Shown: piece after piece, positions 6,615 through 13,655 of the stretch | Layout of the letters: every line of letters begins with the position of its first letter | Position numbering within the stretch: position 1 is the first letter of the stretch | From: PVC group bacterium | GTDB lineage: Bacteria; Verrucomicrobiota; Kiritimatiellia; SS1-B-03-39; UBA6053 | DNA: 14,924 nt | Direction: 5' to 3' | NCBI GenBank assembly: GCA_003565035.1 | Contig: PXDP01000112.1 | Span: forward strand, 1-14,924 | Notes under the pieces: generated by a model | What the model was told of the DNA's origin: nothing | Databases searched by the model: none | The model's input: the letters and a program-made list of their open reading frames with translations, nothing else | Translations under genes and position numbers: made by a program

Positions 6615-8052
6615 AGCACTGGCCCTGATTGTCTTCGTGCCCCTGCTGGTCGCGGCCGGCATGGTGGTACTGCCCCGCTCCTGGCTGGGCCTCCTGATCC
6701 GTATCGGGCTGCTGCCCCTGCCGTTCCTGTTATTGATTCCGACCATGGAAGTGGTCGACAACGGCGCCTATCGGGTTGTTCTGGCAGGCCACGACAGCCC
6801 GCTCGGCATTGTCTGGCTGCTGGATCCCCTGAGCCTGCTGATGCTGTGGCTGAATGTGGGCATCACCCTGCTGGTCAGCCTGCACGCAAGCTTTTCCTTT
6901 CCGCCATCTGACCAGCCGGCCCGACGCTTCTGGCCACTGTGGCTGATCCTGTTTGCCAGCATGAACGCCCTGGTGCTGTCGGCGGACCTGTTCAATATCT
7001 ACGTGACCCTGGAACTGGTCACGCTGGCCGCGATCGGCCTGATCGCGGTCGAGGGCAAGCCAGCCGCCCTGCGCGCGGCCATGCGCTATCTGCTGCTGGC
7101 GCTGATGGCCTCACTGCTCTACCTGCTGGGGGTCGGGCTGATCTACGGCCAGACCGGGGTGCTTGATCTGTACCTGATCGCCGAGCATCTGGAGCCGGCC
7201 TGGCTGACGATTACCGCACTCGCCCTGATGATCGTCGGATTGCTGATCAAGTCGGCCATTTTTCCGCTCCATGCCTGGTTGCCGGCCGCCCACGGCAACG
7301 CACCCGGCCCGGTTAGCGCCATTCTCTCGGCGATGGTGGTCAAGGTCTCGGTTTATATCATCTGGCGCCTCTGGTTCTGGACCGCCGGAGACTGGGACCT
7401 GGACAGCGCGGCCACTCTGATGGGTATCCTCGGCGGCCTGGCTATCGTTTACGGCTCTGTGGCCGCCCTGGTTCAGCAACGCCTGAAGATGATCATCGCC
7501 TACTCGACGGTCGCCCAGCTGGGCTACCTGATGCTGCTGTTTCCCCTGGCCAGCACGCTTGCCTTCCAGGCGGCCAGCTACCACCTGGTGTCGCATGGCA
7601 TGGCCAAGGCCGCCATGTTCCTGGCCGCTGCCAATATTCTGCGCAGCGTCGGCAGCGACCGCCTAAGCCGGCTGGCAGGCATCGATCAGCGCCTGCCGCT
7701 GGACGTATTCGCCCTGGCCCTGGCCGGGGTCAGCATCATGGGTCTGCCGCCCAGCGGCGGCTTTCTGGCCAAGTGGCTGTTTCTTGAAGCCGCGCGCGAA
7801 CAGGAAGCCTGGGGCTGGCTGGTGCTGGTGGCCGCCAGCGGGCTGCTGGCGGCCGCCTACCTGTTCCGGGTTCTGGCCGTCATGTGCCTCCACCCGCGCC
7901 GGCGTCTGCGCAGTGACCGGCGGCGCCGGGCTCCGAACCTGGCCAGCGTAGCCGCCATCCTGCTGGCCGTCGGTGCCATCGTGGCCGGGTTTGCCTCCGC
8001 CCCCGTACTCGATCTGGTGGCCGCAGGGCTACCCCCGGGGCTGGCACCATGA
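6604..8052 (+). CDS. mrpD: NuoL/M/N-like subunit 1, MrpD type
   Basis: 482-residue proton-conducting membrane transporter subunit (Proton_antipo_M family) with about 14 membrane segments. The charged residues of the half-channels are present: Glu137 (TM5, IYVTLELVTLAA), Lys216 (TM7, LLIKSAIFPLHAWLP), Lys247 (TM8, SAMVVKVSVYII) and Lys390 (TM12, GGFLAKWLF). The TM8 region has Ser-Ala rather than the His-Ala of NuoL/MrpA, which fits MrpD. The ATG at 6604 overlaps the end of mrpC by 11 bp. It is the first of three such subunits in a row. Its stop overlaps the next start (ATGA). Confidence 0.92.
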   Translation: MTTEALALIVFVPLLVAAGMVVLPRSWLGLLIRIGLLPLPFLLLIPTMEVVDNGAYRVVLAGHDSPLGIVWLLDPLSLLMLWLNVGITLLVSLHASFSFPPSDQPARRFWPLWLILFASMNALVLSADLFNIYVTLELVTLAAIGLIAVEGKPAALRAAMRYLLLALMASLLYLLGVGLIYGQTGVLDLYLIAEHLEPAWLTITALALMIVGLLIKSAIFPLHAWLPAAHGNAPGPVSAILSAMVVKVSVYIIWRLWFWTAGDWDLDSAATLMGILGGLAIVYGSVAALVQQRLKMIIAYSTVAQLGYLMLLFPLASTLAFQAASYHLVSHGMAKAAMFLAAANILRSVGSDRLSRLAGIDQRLPLDVFALALAGVSIMGLPPSGGFLAKWLFLEAAREQEAWGWLVLVAASGLLAAAYLFRVLAVMCLHPRRRLRSDRRRRAPNLASVAAILLAVGAIVAGFASAPVLDLVAAGLPPGLAP

Positions 8053-9545
8053 TGGATTTACTGCTGTTCTGGACGCCGTTGCTGTTGGTTGTGGTGTCAG
8101 CCCTGACCGGCATCGTGATCTTCATCGCTGGTGAGAGGAAGGCGCGTCTGCGGATCATCCTGAACCTGCTGGCCGCAGTGCTCAAAGTACTCATGGTGGT
8201 TCTGATCGGGCTGCTCGTGCTGGCCGGGCATACACCGGAATTTCGGATTTCGCTGGTTCCCGGGCTGGACCTGGTGCTGCGCGCCGACGCCTTGAGCCTG
8301 CTGTTTGCCACGCTTTCGGCCGTGCTGTGGCTGGTGACCACGGTCTATGCCATTGCCTACCTCGAGCGATCACCCAACCGGGCCCGGTTTTTCGGCTTTT
8401 TCAGCCTGTGCGTGGCCGCGACCATGGGTATCAGCCTGGCCGGTAATCTGCTCACCTTCTTCATTTTCTACGAACTGCTCACGCTCACGACCTGGCCCCT
8501 GGTCGTCCACACCGGCACCGCCACGGCGATTCGCAGCGGACGCACTTACCTGCGCTACACCCTGTCGGGTGGCGTGCTGTTTCTGATTGGGCTGATCTGG
8601 CTGTACGGGATCACCGGCCCGCAGGACTTCATAGCCGGCGGCACGCTCGCCGAACATGATCTGGACCACCGCCTCAGCCTGCAGATCATCTTCGTGTTGC
8701 TGGCCGTGGGCATGGGCGTCAAGGCCGCCATCTATCCGCTGCACCGCTGGCTGCCCGAGGCAATGGTGGCGCCGGCGCCGGTCAGCGCGCTACTCCACGC
8801 CGTAGCCGTGGTCAAGGCCGGGGCCTTCGGTCTGGTCCGACTGGTCGAAGACGTGTACGGCCCGGAACTGGTCGCAGGCCTCGGCATGGATTTGCCACTC
8901 CTGCTGGCCGCGGCGTTCACCATTCTGTATGGATCCGTACAGGCACTGCGCCAGGTCGACCTGAAAAAACGCCTGGCCTTTTCCACCGTCAGCCAGGTGT
9001 CCTACATTGTCCTCGGCATTGCCGTCGGCGGCCCGCTCGCCACCATTGGCGGTATCGTTCACCTGGTCCACCAGGGGCTGATGAAAATCATCCTGTTTTT
9101 CTGCGCCGGCATCTTCGGCAACCTGTTGGGCATCAAGTACATTCATCAACTCGACGGGGTCGGCCGGCGCATGCCATGGGCCAGCGCCTGCTTTACCGTC
9201 GGTGCTCTCGGCATGATCGGGCTGCCGCCGGTTGCAGGCTTCGTCAGCAAGTGGTATCTCGGGGCCGGCGCGGTCGCCGTCGGGAGAGAATGGGTGGTTG
9301 CCGTGCTCGTGACCAGCACCGTGCTCAACGCCAGTTACTTCCTGCCGGTTCTCAAGCGAATCTGGCTCAACCCACCGCCTGATCAATGGCCTGATGAAGT
9401 GCAGGTCAGCAGGATTGAAATCCAGGCGCTGGTCGGGTCGGCGATGGTTGCAGCGCTTCTTGCCCTGGGCGTGGGTTTGCTCGCCGGCCACCCGCTCAGC
9501 CCGTTAAGCTGGGCGACCGCCATCGTCACGGAGTACTTCCCGTGA
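8049..9545 (+). CDS. NuoL/M/N-like subunit 2, closest in features to MrpA N-terminus
   Basis: 498-residue proton-conducting membrane subunit. Glu142 (FFIFYELLTL), Lys225 (GMGVKAAIYPLHRWLPEA), Lys256 (LLHAVAVVKAGAFGL) and Lys401 (AGFVSKWYLG) are all present. His250 just before the TM8 lysine is a feature of the NuoL/MrpA branch, so this is the best candidate for the missing MrpA N-terminal half. It lacks the MrpA C-terminal extension, which is instead found in the A'-B fusion. Start is ATG 8049 overlapping the previous stop (ATGA); an ATG at 8052 would remove one residue. The assignment to the MrpA branch rests on a few residues and needs a tree. Confidence 0.87.
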   Translation: MMDLLLFWTPLLLVVVSALTGIVIFIAGERKARLRIILNLLAAVLKVLMVVLIGLLVLAGHTPEFRISLVPGLDLVLRADALSLLFATLSAVLWLVTTVYAIAYLERSPNRARFFGFFSLCVAATMGISLAGNLLTFFIFYELLTLTTWPLVVHTGTATAIRSGRTYLRYTLSGGVLFLIGLIWLYGITGPQDFIAGGTLAEHDLDHRLSLQIIFVLLAVGMGVKAAIYPLHRWLPEAMVAPAPVSALLHAVAVVKAGAFGLVRLVEDVYGPELVAGLGMDLPLLLAAAFTILYGSVQALRQVDLKKRLAFSTVSQVSYIVLGIAVGGPLATIGGIVHLVHQGLMKIILFFCAGIFGNLLGIKYIHQLDGVGRRMPWASACFTVGALGMIGLPPVAGFVSKWYLGAGAVAVGREWVVAVLVTSTVLNASYFLPVLKRIWLNPPPDQWPDEVQVSRIEIQALVGSAMVAALLALGVGLLAGHPLSPLSWATAIVTEYFP

Positions 9546-11173
9546 GCGCCGTCGCCGCCGTCCTCCTGCCGCTGACCCTGATGCTGCTGTTTCCGGCGCC
9601 TGATCGCCTGCGCCGTCTGGCGATTGGCCTGACTCCGTGGTCCGGCGTGATCCTGTTCTGGCCGCTGCTGGACCAGGCCTCGGCAAGTTTTTCCTGGCCC
9701 CTGCTCGGCATCACCCTGGGTGTCGATGCCGTCAACCAACCACTGCTGCTGCTGACCGCCTTGGCCTGGAACCTGAGCGCCTGGTTCGCCTGGAATACCA
9801 TTGACCGGGATCGGCGCTGGTTCTGGAGCGGCTGGCTCGGGGCGCTGTCGGGCATGAGCTTGTTGCTGCTGTCCGGTGACCTGGCCACCTTCTACATCGG
9901 CTACGCCTTGCTCAGCCTTTCGGCCTATCTGCTGATCACCCACGAACACAATGACCACGCCTGGCGCGCAGCACGGGTGTACCTGGTCATGGCCTTTGTT
10001 GGCGAGGCCGCCATTCTGGGCGGCATCCTGCTGCTGGCCGGCAACATCGGCAACGCCGAATTCGCGACCTTCCCTGACCATGCCCAGACCCTGGCCTCCT
10101 CCCCGGCGCGCTGGCTGCTGCTGGCCGGCTTTGCGGTCAAGATGGGCATCATGCCGCTGCACCTGTGGTTACCGCTCGCCCATCCGGTCGCCCCGGTGCC
10201 GGCCAGCGCCGTGCTCTCGGGCGTGATCGTCAAGGCCGGGTTGCTCGGCTGGCTGCGCTTCGTGCCCGGCCTGGACCAGGATCCGGCCTGGATCGGCTGG
10301 GCCTTGCTGGGCGCTGGACTGTGGACGGCCTTTGCCGGGGTAGTTATCGGATTGACCCAGCAACGCCTCAAGACCGTGCTGGCCTACTCCACGGTCAGTC
10401 AGATGGGCCTGGTGCTATGCGCTTTTGCGCTCACCTTTCTGGTCCCCGACCAGCGTGACAGCCTGCTTGGAGTGATCGGACTCATGGCCCTGCACCACGG
10501 CCTGAACAAGGCCGCGCTGTTTCTGGCCTGCGGCAGCTCACTGACCATCGGACGAGCAGGACGCACCCTGTTTGCCCTCCCGGCCCTGTCGCTGGCTGCA
10601 TTTCCTTTCACCAGCGGCTATCTCGCCAAGAACGCGCTCAAGTCGTTCATGGAAACCACCCCAGCCGGCGGCGTGCTGGTTACCCTGCTTGCCCTGACCT
10701 CAACGGCTACCGCCCTGCTGCTGTGGCACGCCTGGGCTCTGGCCGGCCGCACGCGCTCGCGCAATCCTTCGCTGCAGCCTTCCTGGGCGCTGATGGTACT
10801 GGCGGGGATTTTCCTGCCGTGGGCATGGGCGCTGGTCACAGGGCTTGTCGACCCACCCCGGCTCTACCTGCTGTGGTCAGCGACCTCGCCACTGCTGCTG
10901 GCCGCTGCCCTGGCCTGGTGGGCCGGCAGGCTGGGCTGGCAGGCGCGCGGACAGATTCCCGAAGGCGATCTGGTGGTTCTGGTTGAACGCCTGGCCCGAT
11001 CCCTGCCCGGGCTCATCGCCCAGCGCGAAATTCGCCACCGCGCGCGCCCCGGCCTGCTGCCGCACCTGCAAAGAATCCAGGCCCTGTACGAACAGCATCA
11101 GCGCAGCGTCCAGGCCACCGGCCTGGCCTCGCTGATCATCATCGGGCTGCTGTGGTTGCTGCTTTGGGTTTGA
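9542..11173 (+). CDS. NuoL/M/N-like subunit 3, lacking the TM5 glutamate
   Basis: 543-residue member of the same proton-conducting family, with a GTG start that overlaps the previous stop (GTGA). Lys200 (FAVKMGIMPLHLWLP), Lys231 (SGVIVKAGLLGW) and Lys363 (SGYLAKNALKSF) are kept. The nearly invariant TM5 glutamate is replaced by Ala122 (ATFYIGYALLSLSAYLL). A membrane glutamate at 155 (AFVGEAAILGG) might compensate. The protein is longer than its two neighbours: after about residue 470 comes a charged, probably cytoplasmic or amphipathic stretch rich in Arg and Gln, then a final hydrophobic helix (about 523-543). It is the last gene of the coupled block. It could be a degenerate MrpD copy, a structural subunit, or one with changed ion specificity. 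Confidence 0.87.
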   Translation: MSAVAAVLLPLTLMLLFPAPDRLRRLAIGLTPWSGVILFWPLLDQASASFSWPLLGITLGVDAVNQPLLLLTALAWNLSAWFAWNTIDRDRRWFWSGWLGALSGMSLLLLSGDLATFYIGYALLSLSAYLLITHEHNDHAWRAARVYLVMAFVGEAAILGGILLLAGNIGNAEFATFPDHAQTLASSPARWLLLAGFAVKMGIMPLHLWLPLAHPVAPVPASAVLSGVIVKAGLLGWLRFVPGLDQDPAWIGWALLGAGLWTAFAGVVIGLTQQRLKTVLAYSTVSQMGLVLCAFALTFLVPDQRDSLLGVIGLMALHHGLNKAALFLACGSSLTIGRAGRTLFALPALSLAAFPFTSGYLAKNALKSFMETTPAGGVLVTLLALTSTATALLLWHAWALAGRTRSRNPSLQPSWALMVLAGIFLPWAWALVTGLVDPPRLYLLWSATSPLLLAAALAWWAGRLGWQARGQIPEGDLVVLVERLARSLPGLIAQREIRHRARPGLLPHLQRIQALYEQHQRSVQATGLASLIIIGLLWLLLWV

Positions 11174-11312
11174 ACAAGCTTACCCTTCCAGATCGCGCTT
11201 ATACCAGTGATTGTGCGACGCAAAATTGACCGGGAACAATCTGCCGCAAGGCCATGCGAACTACGATTGTCCTGCGATATTCAAGTCGGCAAAAAGCCCA
11301 AAAAGGTCCGCA
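11174..11312 (+). other. Gap between the Mrp block and the OFA transporter gene
   Basis: This 139-bp stretch is lower in GC than its surroundings. It holds TTGAC at 11226-11230 and TATACC at 11200-11205, but no -35/-10 pair at proper spacing, and no hairpin with a T tract. The frame of the downstream gene is open through most of it without a plausible start before 11313. I see no gene here, and cannot say whether the OFA gene has its own promoter or is read from the Mrp operon. Confidence 0.4.
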
Positions 11313-12701
11313 GTGATAGAAAAGCAACAACCCATGAACCGGTGGTGGGTGGTGGTCGGCGCCCTGGTGATTCAGGCCAGCCTGGGGGCGGTCTACATCT
11401 GGAGTATTTTCCAGCAGCCTTTGCTGGAACACTTCGACAGCTGGACCCAAATCCAGGTGACGTATCCCGCGCAAATCGTGCTGGCCTGTTTCGCCCTGGG
11501 GGTGATCGTCGGCGGGCGCCTGCAGGACCGGTTGGGGCCACGCGTGATTGCCACCGCTGGCGGCGTGATTCTGGGCTGCGGCCTGGTCCTGGCCCGCTTT
11601 TCGTATCTGTTCGAACCCGGTCCCGCGCTGGCCTGGCTGATCATGAGCTACTCGGTGCTGGGTGGATTCGGTATCGGCATTGCCTATGTCTGCCCCATCG
11701 CCAGCTGCATCAAGTGGTTCCCCGACAAGCGGGGACTGGTTACGGGCCTGGCAGTCGCGGGCTTTGGTGCCGGTGCGTTTCTGCTCGCGCCACTGGCTCG
11801 CGGCCTGATCTGCGGTGATGCCTATTCCCTGTTTGGCGTGCCGCTGTTCCAGCTGCCACAGATCGGTGTTTTCAATACCCTGATGGTGCTGGGAATGCTG
11901 TTCCTTGTAACGGTGACGGGCGGTGCCCAGTTGATGCGCAACCCGCCCCCGGGATATCAGCCGGCTGGCTGGACTCCACCGCAAAAACCAGTCACCGCCA
12001 ACCCGGCCAAGGTTGACTTCACACCTGCAGAAATGGTGCGCACGAAGAATTTCTGGATTTTGTGGCTGACCTACTTTGCCGGATGTACGGCAGGGCTGCA
12101 GGTGACCATGAAGGCCGCGCCGATCTGGCAGTCATTTTCTTTCGGCGAAATGATCGGCCCCATTCCGCACTCAACCTATCTGTCAGTCACCGCAATGGGC
12201 GCCACGGCGGTTTCCATCCTCGCCCTGTTCAATGCCAGCGGGCGGGTGCTCTGGGGCAAGGTCTCGGATCTGCTGGATCGCAGGGTAACGCTTTGCATCA
12301 TGTTCACCATCTGTGCCGCAGCCCTGCTCGCCCTGGACTTCTTGCGTGTGTTCCCGCTGTACCTGCTGGGCATCGGTCTCGTTGCCCTGTGCTTCGGCGG
12401 TTTCCTGTCGGTCTATGCGGTGGTTACGGCCGATCTGTTCGGCACCAGGAACATGGGTGCGAATTACGGCCTCATCTTCACCGCTTATGGTGCGGGCGGC
12501 ATCATGGGTCCGTATCTTGCCGCAGCGCTGAGGCGGGTTATGGATCAGGTCACCTACCTCACACCCTGCCCCAGAGGCAGACTTCAGGAGGTCTCCTTCA
12601 TGGTGGGGGATTACAGCCTCGCTTTCTGGGTCTCGGCCGGCGCCTGCCTGCTTGCAGCAGTGCTGGTGCTGCAGATCAAGCGCCAGCAGACGACCGCCTG
12701 A
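11313..12701 (+). CDS. OFA-family MFS transporter (oxalate/formate antiporter-like)
   Basis: Major facilitator superfamily protein of about 462 residues with 12 likely membrane helices, similar to OxlT-type oxalate/formate and related monocarboxylate carriers. Typical OFA features are the opening NRWWVVVGALVIQASLGAVY, the loop GGRLQDRLGPR after helix 2, CPIASCIKWFPDKRG around helix 4, the mid-protein loop RNPPPGYQPAGWTPP, and AVVTADLFGTRNMGANYGL in the second half. The exact substrate is unknown. I chose GTG 11313 because AAGG lies 6 nt upstream; ATG 11334, seven codons later, lacks a clear ribosome-binding site but begins exactly at the conserved MNRWW and is a real alternative (455 residues). 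It lies on the same strand 139 bp after the Mrp block. The stop codon sits inside the inverted repeat CGCCTG-AG-CAGGCG. Confidence 0.9.
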   Translation: MIEKQQPMNRWWVVVGALVIQASLGAVYIWSIFQQPLLEHFDSWTQIQVTYPAQIVLACFALGVIVGGRLQDRLGPRVIATAGGVILGCGLVLARFSYLFEPGPALAWLIMSYSVLGGFGIGIAYVCPIASCIKWFPDKRGLVTGLAVAGFGAGAFLLAPLARGLICGDAYSLFGVPLFQLPQIGVFNTLMVLGMLFLVTVTGGAQLMRNPPPGYQPAGWTPPQKPVTANPAKVDFTPAEMVRTKNFWILWLTYFAGCTAGLQVTMKAAPIWQSFSFGEMIGPIPHSTYLSVTAMGATAVSILALFNASGRVLWGKVSDLLDRRVTLCIMFTICAAALLALDFLRVFPLYLLGIGLVALCFGGFLSVYAVVTADLFGTRNMGANYGLIFTAYGAGGIMGPYLAAALRRVMDQVTYLTPCPRGRLQEVSFMVGDYSLAFWVSAGACLLAAVLVLQIKRQQTTA

Positions 12702-12810
12702 GCAGGCGTGCATCATGGTTTCGACAAGGCGCCAAAATCAGAAGTAGGCTTGAAAGGCTCGGCTCTTCACTGAATCTGGGGGGAGCACCAATAGAAACCA
12801 GGAAATAGAG

Positions 12811-12820
12811 TGCTTATACT
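12811..12820 (+). promoter_or_regulatory. Possible -10 region for the DUF3450-ExbB operon
   Basis: The 186-bp gap 12702-12887 contains TGCTTATACT here. TATACT (12815-12820) matches the -10 consensus at five of six positions and TG is nearby, but there is no good -35 at 16-18 bp. TTGAAA at 12750-12755 is too far away to pair with it. The rest of the gap shows no reading frame or terminator that I trust. The regulation of TonB-type operons by Fur could be expected, but I do not see a clear Fur box. Confidence 0.3.
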
Positions 12821-12887
12821 GCTTGTATGCGTGTGACATGCGGCCGCGGCGTGGCAGCCCAGAATGACAAAACCAGGAGACAATCGA

Positions 12888-13655
12888 ATGCGCTTATCAG
12901 CCCTGCTGATCCTGCCGTTTTTGCTGCTCGGTGGAGACGACGCCGCGGCCCAGAGTTCATCCGAGGACGTGATTGATGCCGGGCGCGAGCGTCTGAATGA
13001 AAACCAACAGGCCCAGGCCGAAATCGATCAACTCCACGAGGAAACCCGCAGCCTGACCGAGCGATACCAGCAAATGCTGACCGTGGTGGACGATCTGGCC
13101 GTCTATAACGCCATACTGGCGCGCCAGATTCGCAGGCAGGAAGAAGAAATGGCCACGTTGGAGCGCTCCATTGTCAACGCTGCCGTGATCGAACGCCAGG
13201 TGCTGCCGCTGCTGACGCGAATGCTGGAGGATCTCGAAGACCTGATCGCCACCGATATGCCGTTCCTGCTGGATGAGCGCGAGCGGCGCGTGGAGCACCT
13301 TTGGGAACTCATCGATGCTCCCGGCGTGAGCAATGCGGAAAAAACCCGGCGCGTGTTTCAGGCCTTCCAGATCGAGCAGGATTACGGCAATACCATCGAA
13401 ACCTACCGGGGACGCATCGAGCATGACGGCCGGACTTTTTCTGTAGATTTTCTGCGCATCGGGCGGGTCTCACTGACCTATCGCACCCCCGGTGGCGACG
13501 CCTATGGATACTGGAATAGCGACCTGCAGGAGTGGGTTTCCATCACCAGCGCCCAGCGTCAGCGCCAGATCGAGATGGGCGTGCGCATGGCGCGCCAGGA
13601 AATGGCGCCGGAGCTGATCACGCTGCCTGTCATCAATGCCGGAGAACCGCAATGA
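12888..13655 (+). CDS. DUF3450 periplasmic coiled-coil protein of a TonB system
   Basis: 255-residue exported protein of the DUF3450 family, usually encoded just before a long ExbB-like protein, ExbB2, ExbD2 and TonB2. Its molecular role is not established. A signal peptide (MRLSALLILPFLLLGGDDAAAQ) is followed by an alpha-helical, Glu/Gln/Arg-rich coiled-coil region (about 30-100) and the family stretches LPFLLDERERRVEHL, AFQIEQDYGNTIETYRG and VDFLRIGRVSLTYRT. Length fits the family. ATG 12888 is preferred because AGGAGA lies 7 nt upstream; ATG 12864 would put eight polar residues before the signal peptide. The stop overlaps the next start (ATGA), so the two proteins are translationally coupled and presumably work together in the periplasm. 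Confidence 0.93.
   Translation: MRLSALLILPFLLLGGDDAAAQSSSEDVIDAGRERLNENQQAQAEIDQLHEETRSLTERYQQMLTVVDDLAVYNAILARQIRRQEEEMATLERSIVNAAVIERQVLPLLTRMLEDLEDLIATDMPFLLDERERRVEHLWELIDAPGVSNAEKTRRVFQAFQIEQDYGNTIETYRGRIEHDGRTFSVDFLRIGRVSLTYRTPGGDAYGYWNSDLQEWVSITSAQRQRQIEMGVRMARQEMAPELITLPVINAGEPQ

Noticed and set aside
11291..11306. GGCAAAAAGCC with A-rich flanks as a terminator before the OFA gene
   Set aside because: The stem has only 3 bp, and the A-rich tract is on the wrong side for termination of the Mrp transcript.
12695..12708. Inverted repeat CGCCTG-AG-CAGGCG at the OFA stop codon as a terminator
   Set aside because: The arms are only 6 bp with a 2-base centre, and no T-rich tract follows, so intrinsic termination is not supported.
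12062..12808. 248-codon plus-strand frame within and beyond the OFA transporter gene
   Set aside because: It is an alternative frame of the OFA gene. The OFA frame carries continuous family motifs to its stop at 12701, so there is no frameshift to explain.
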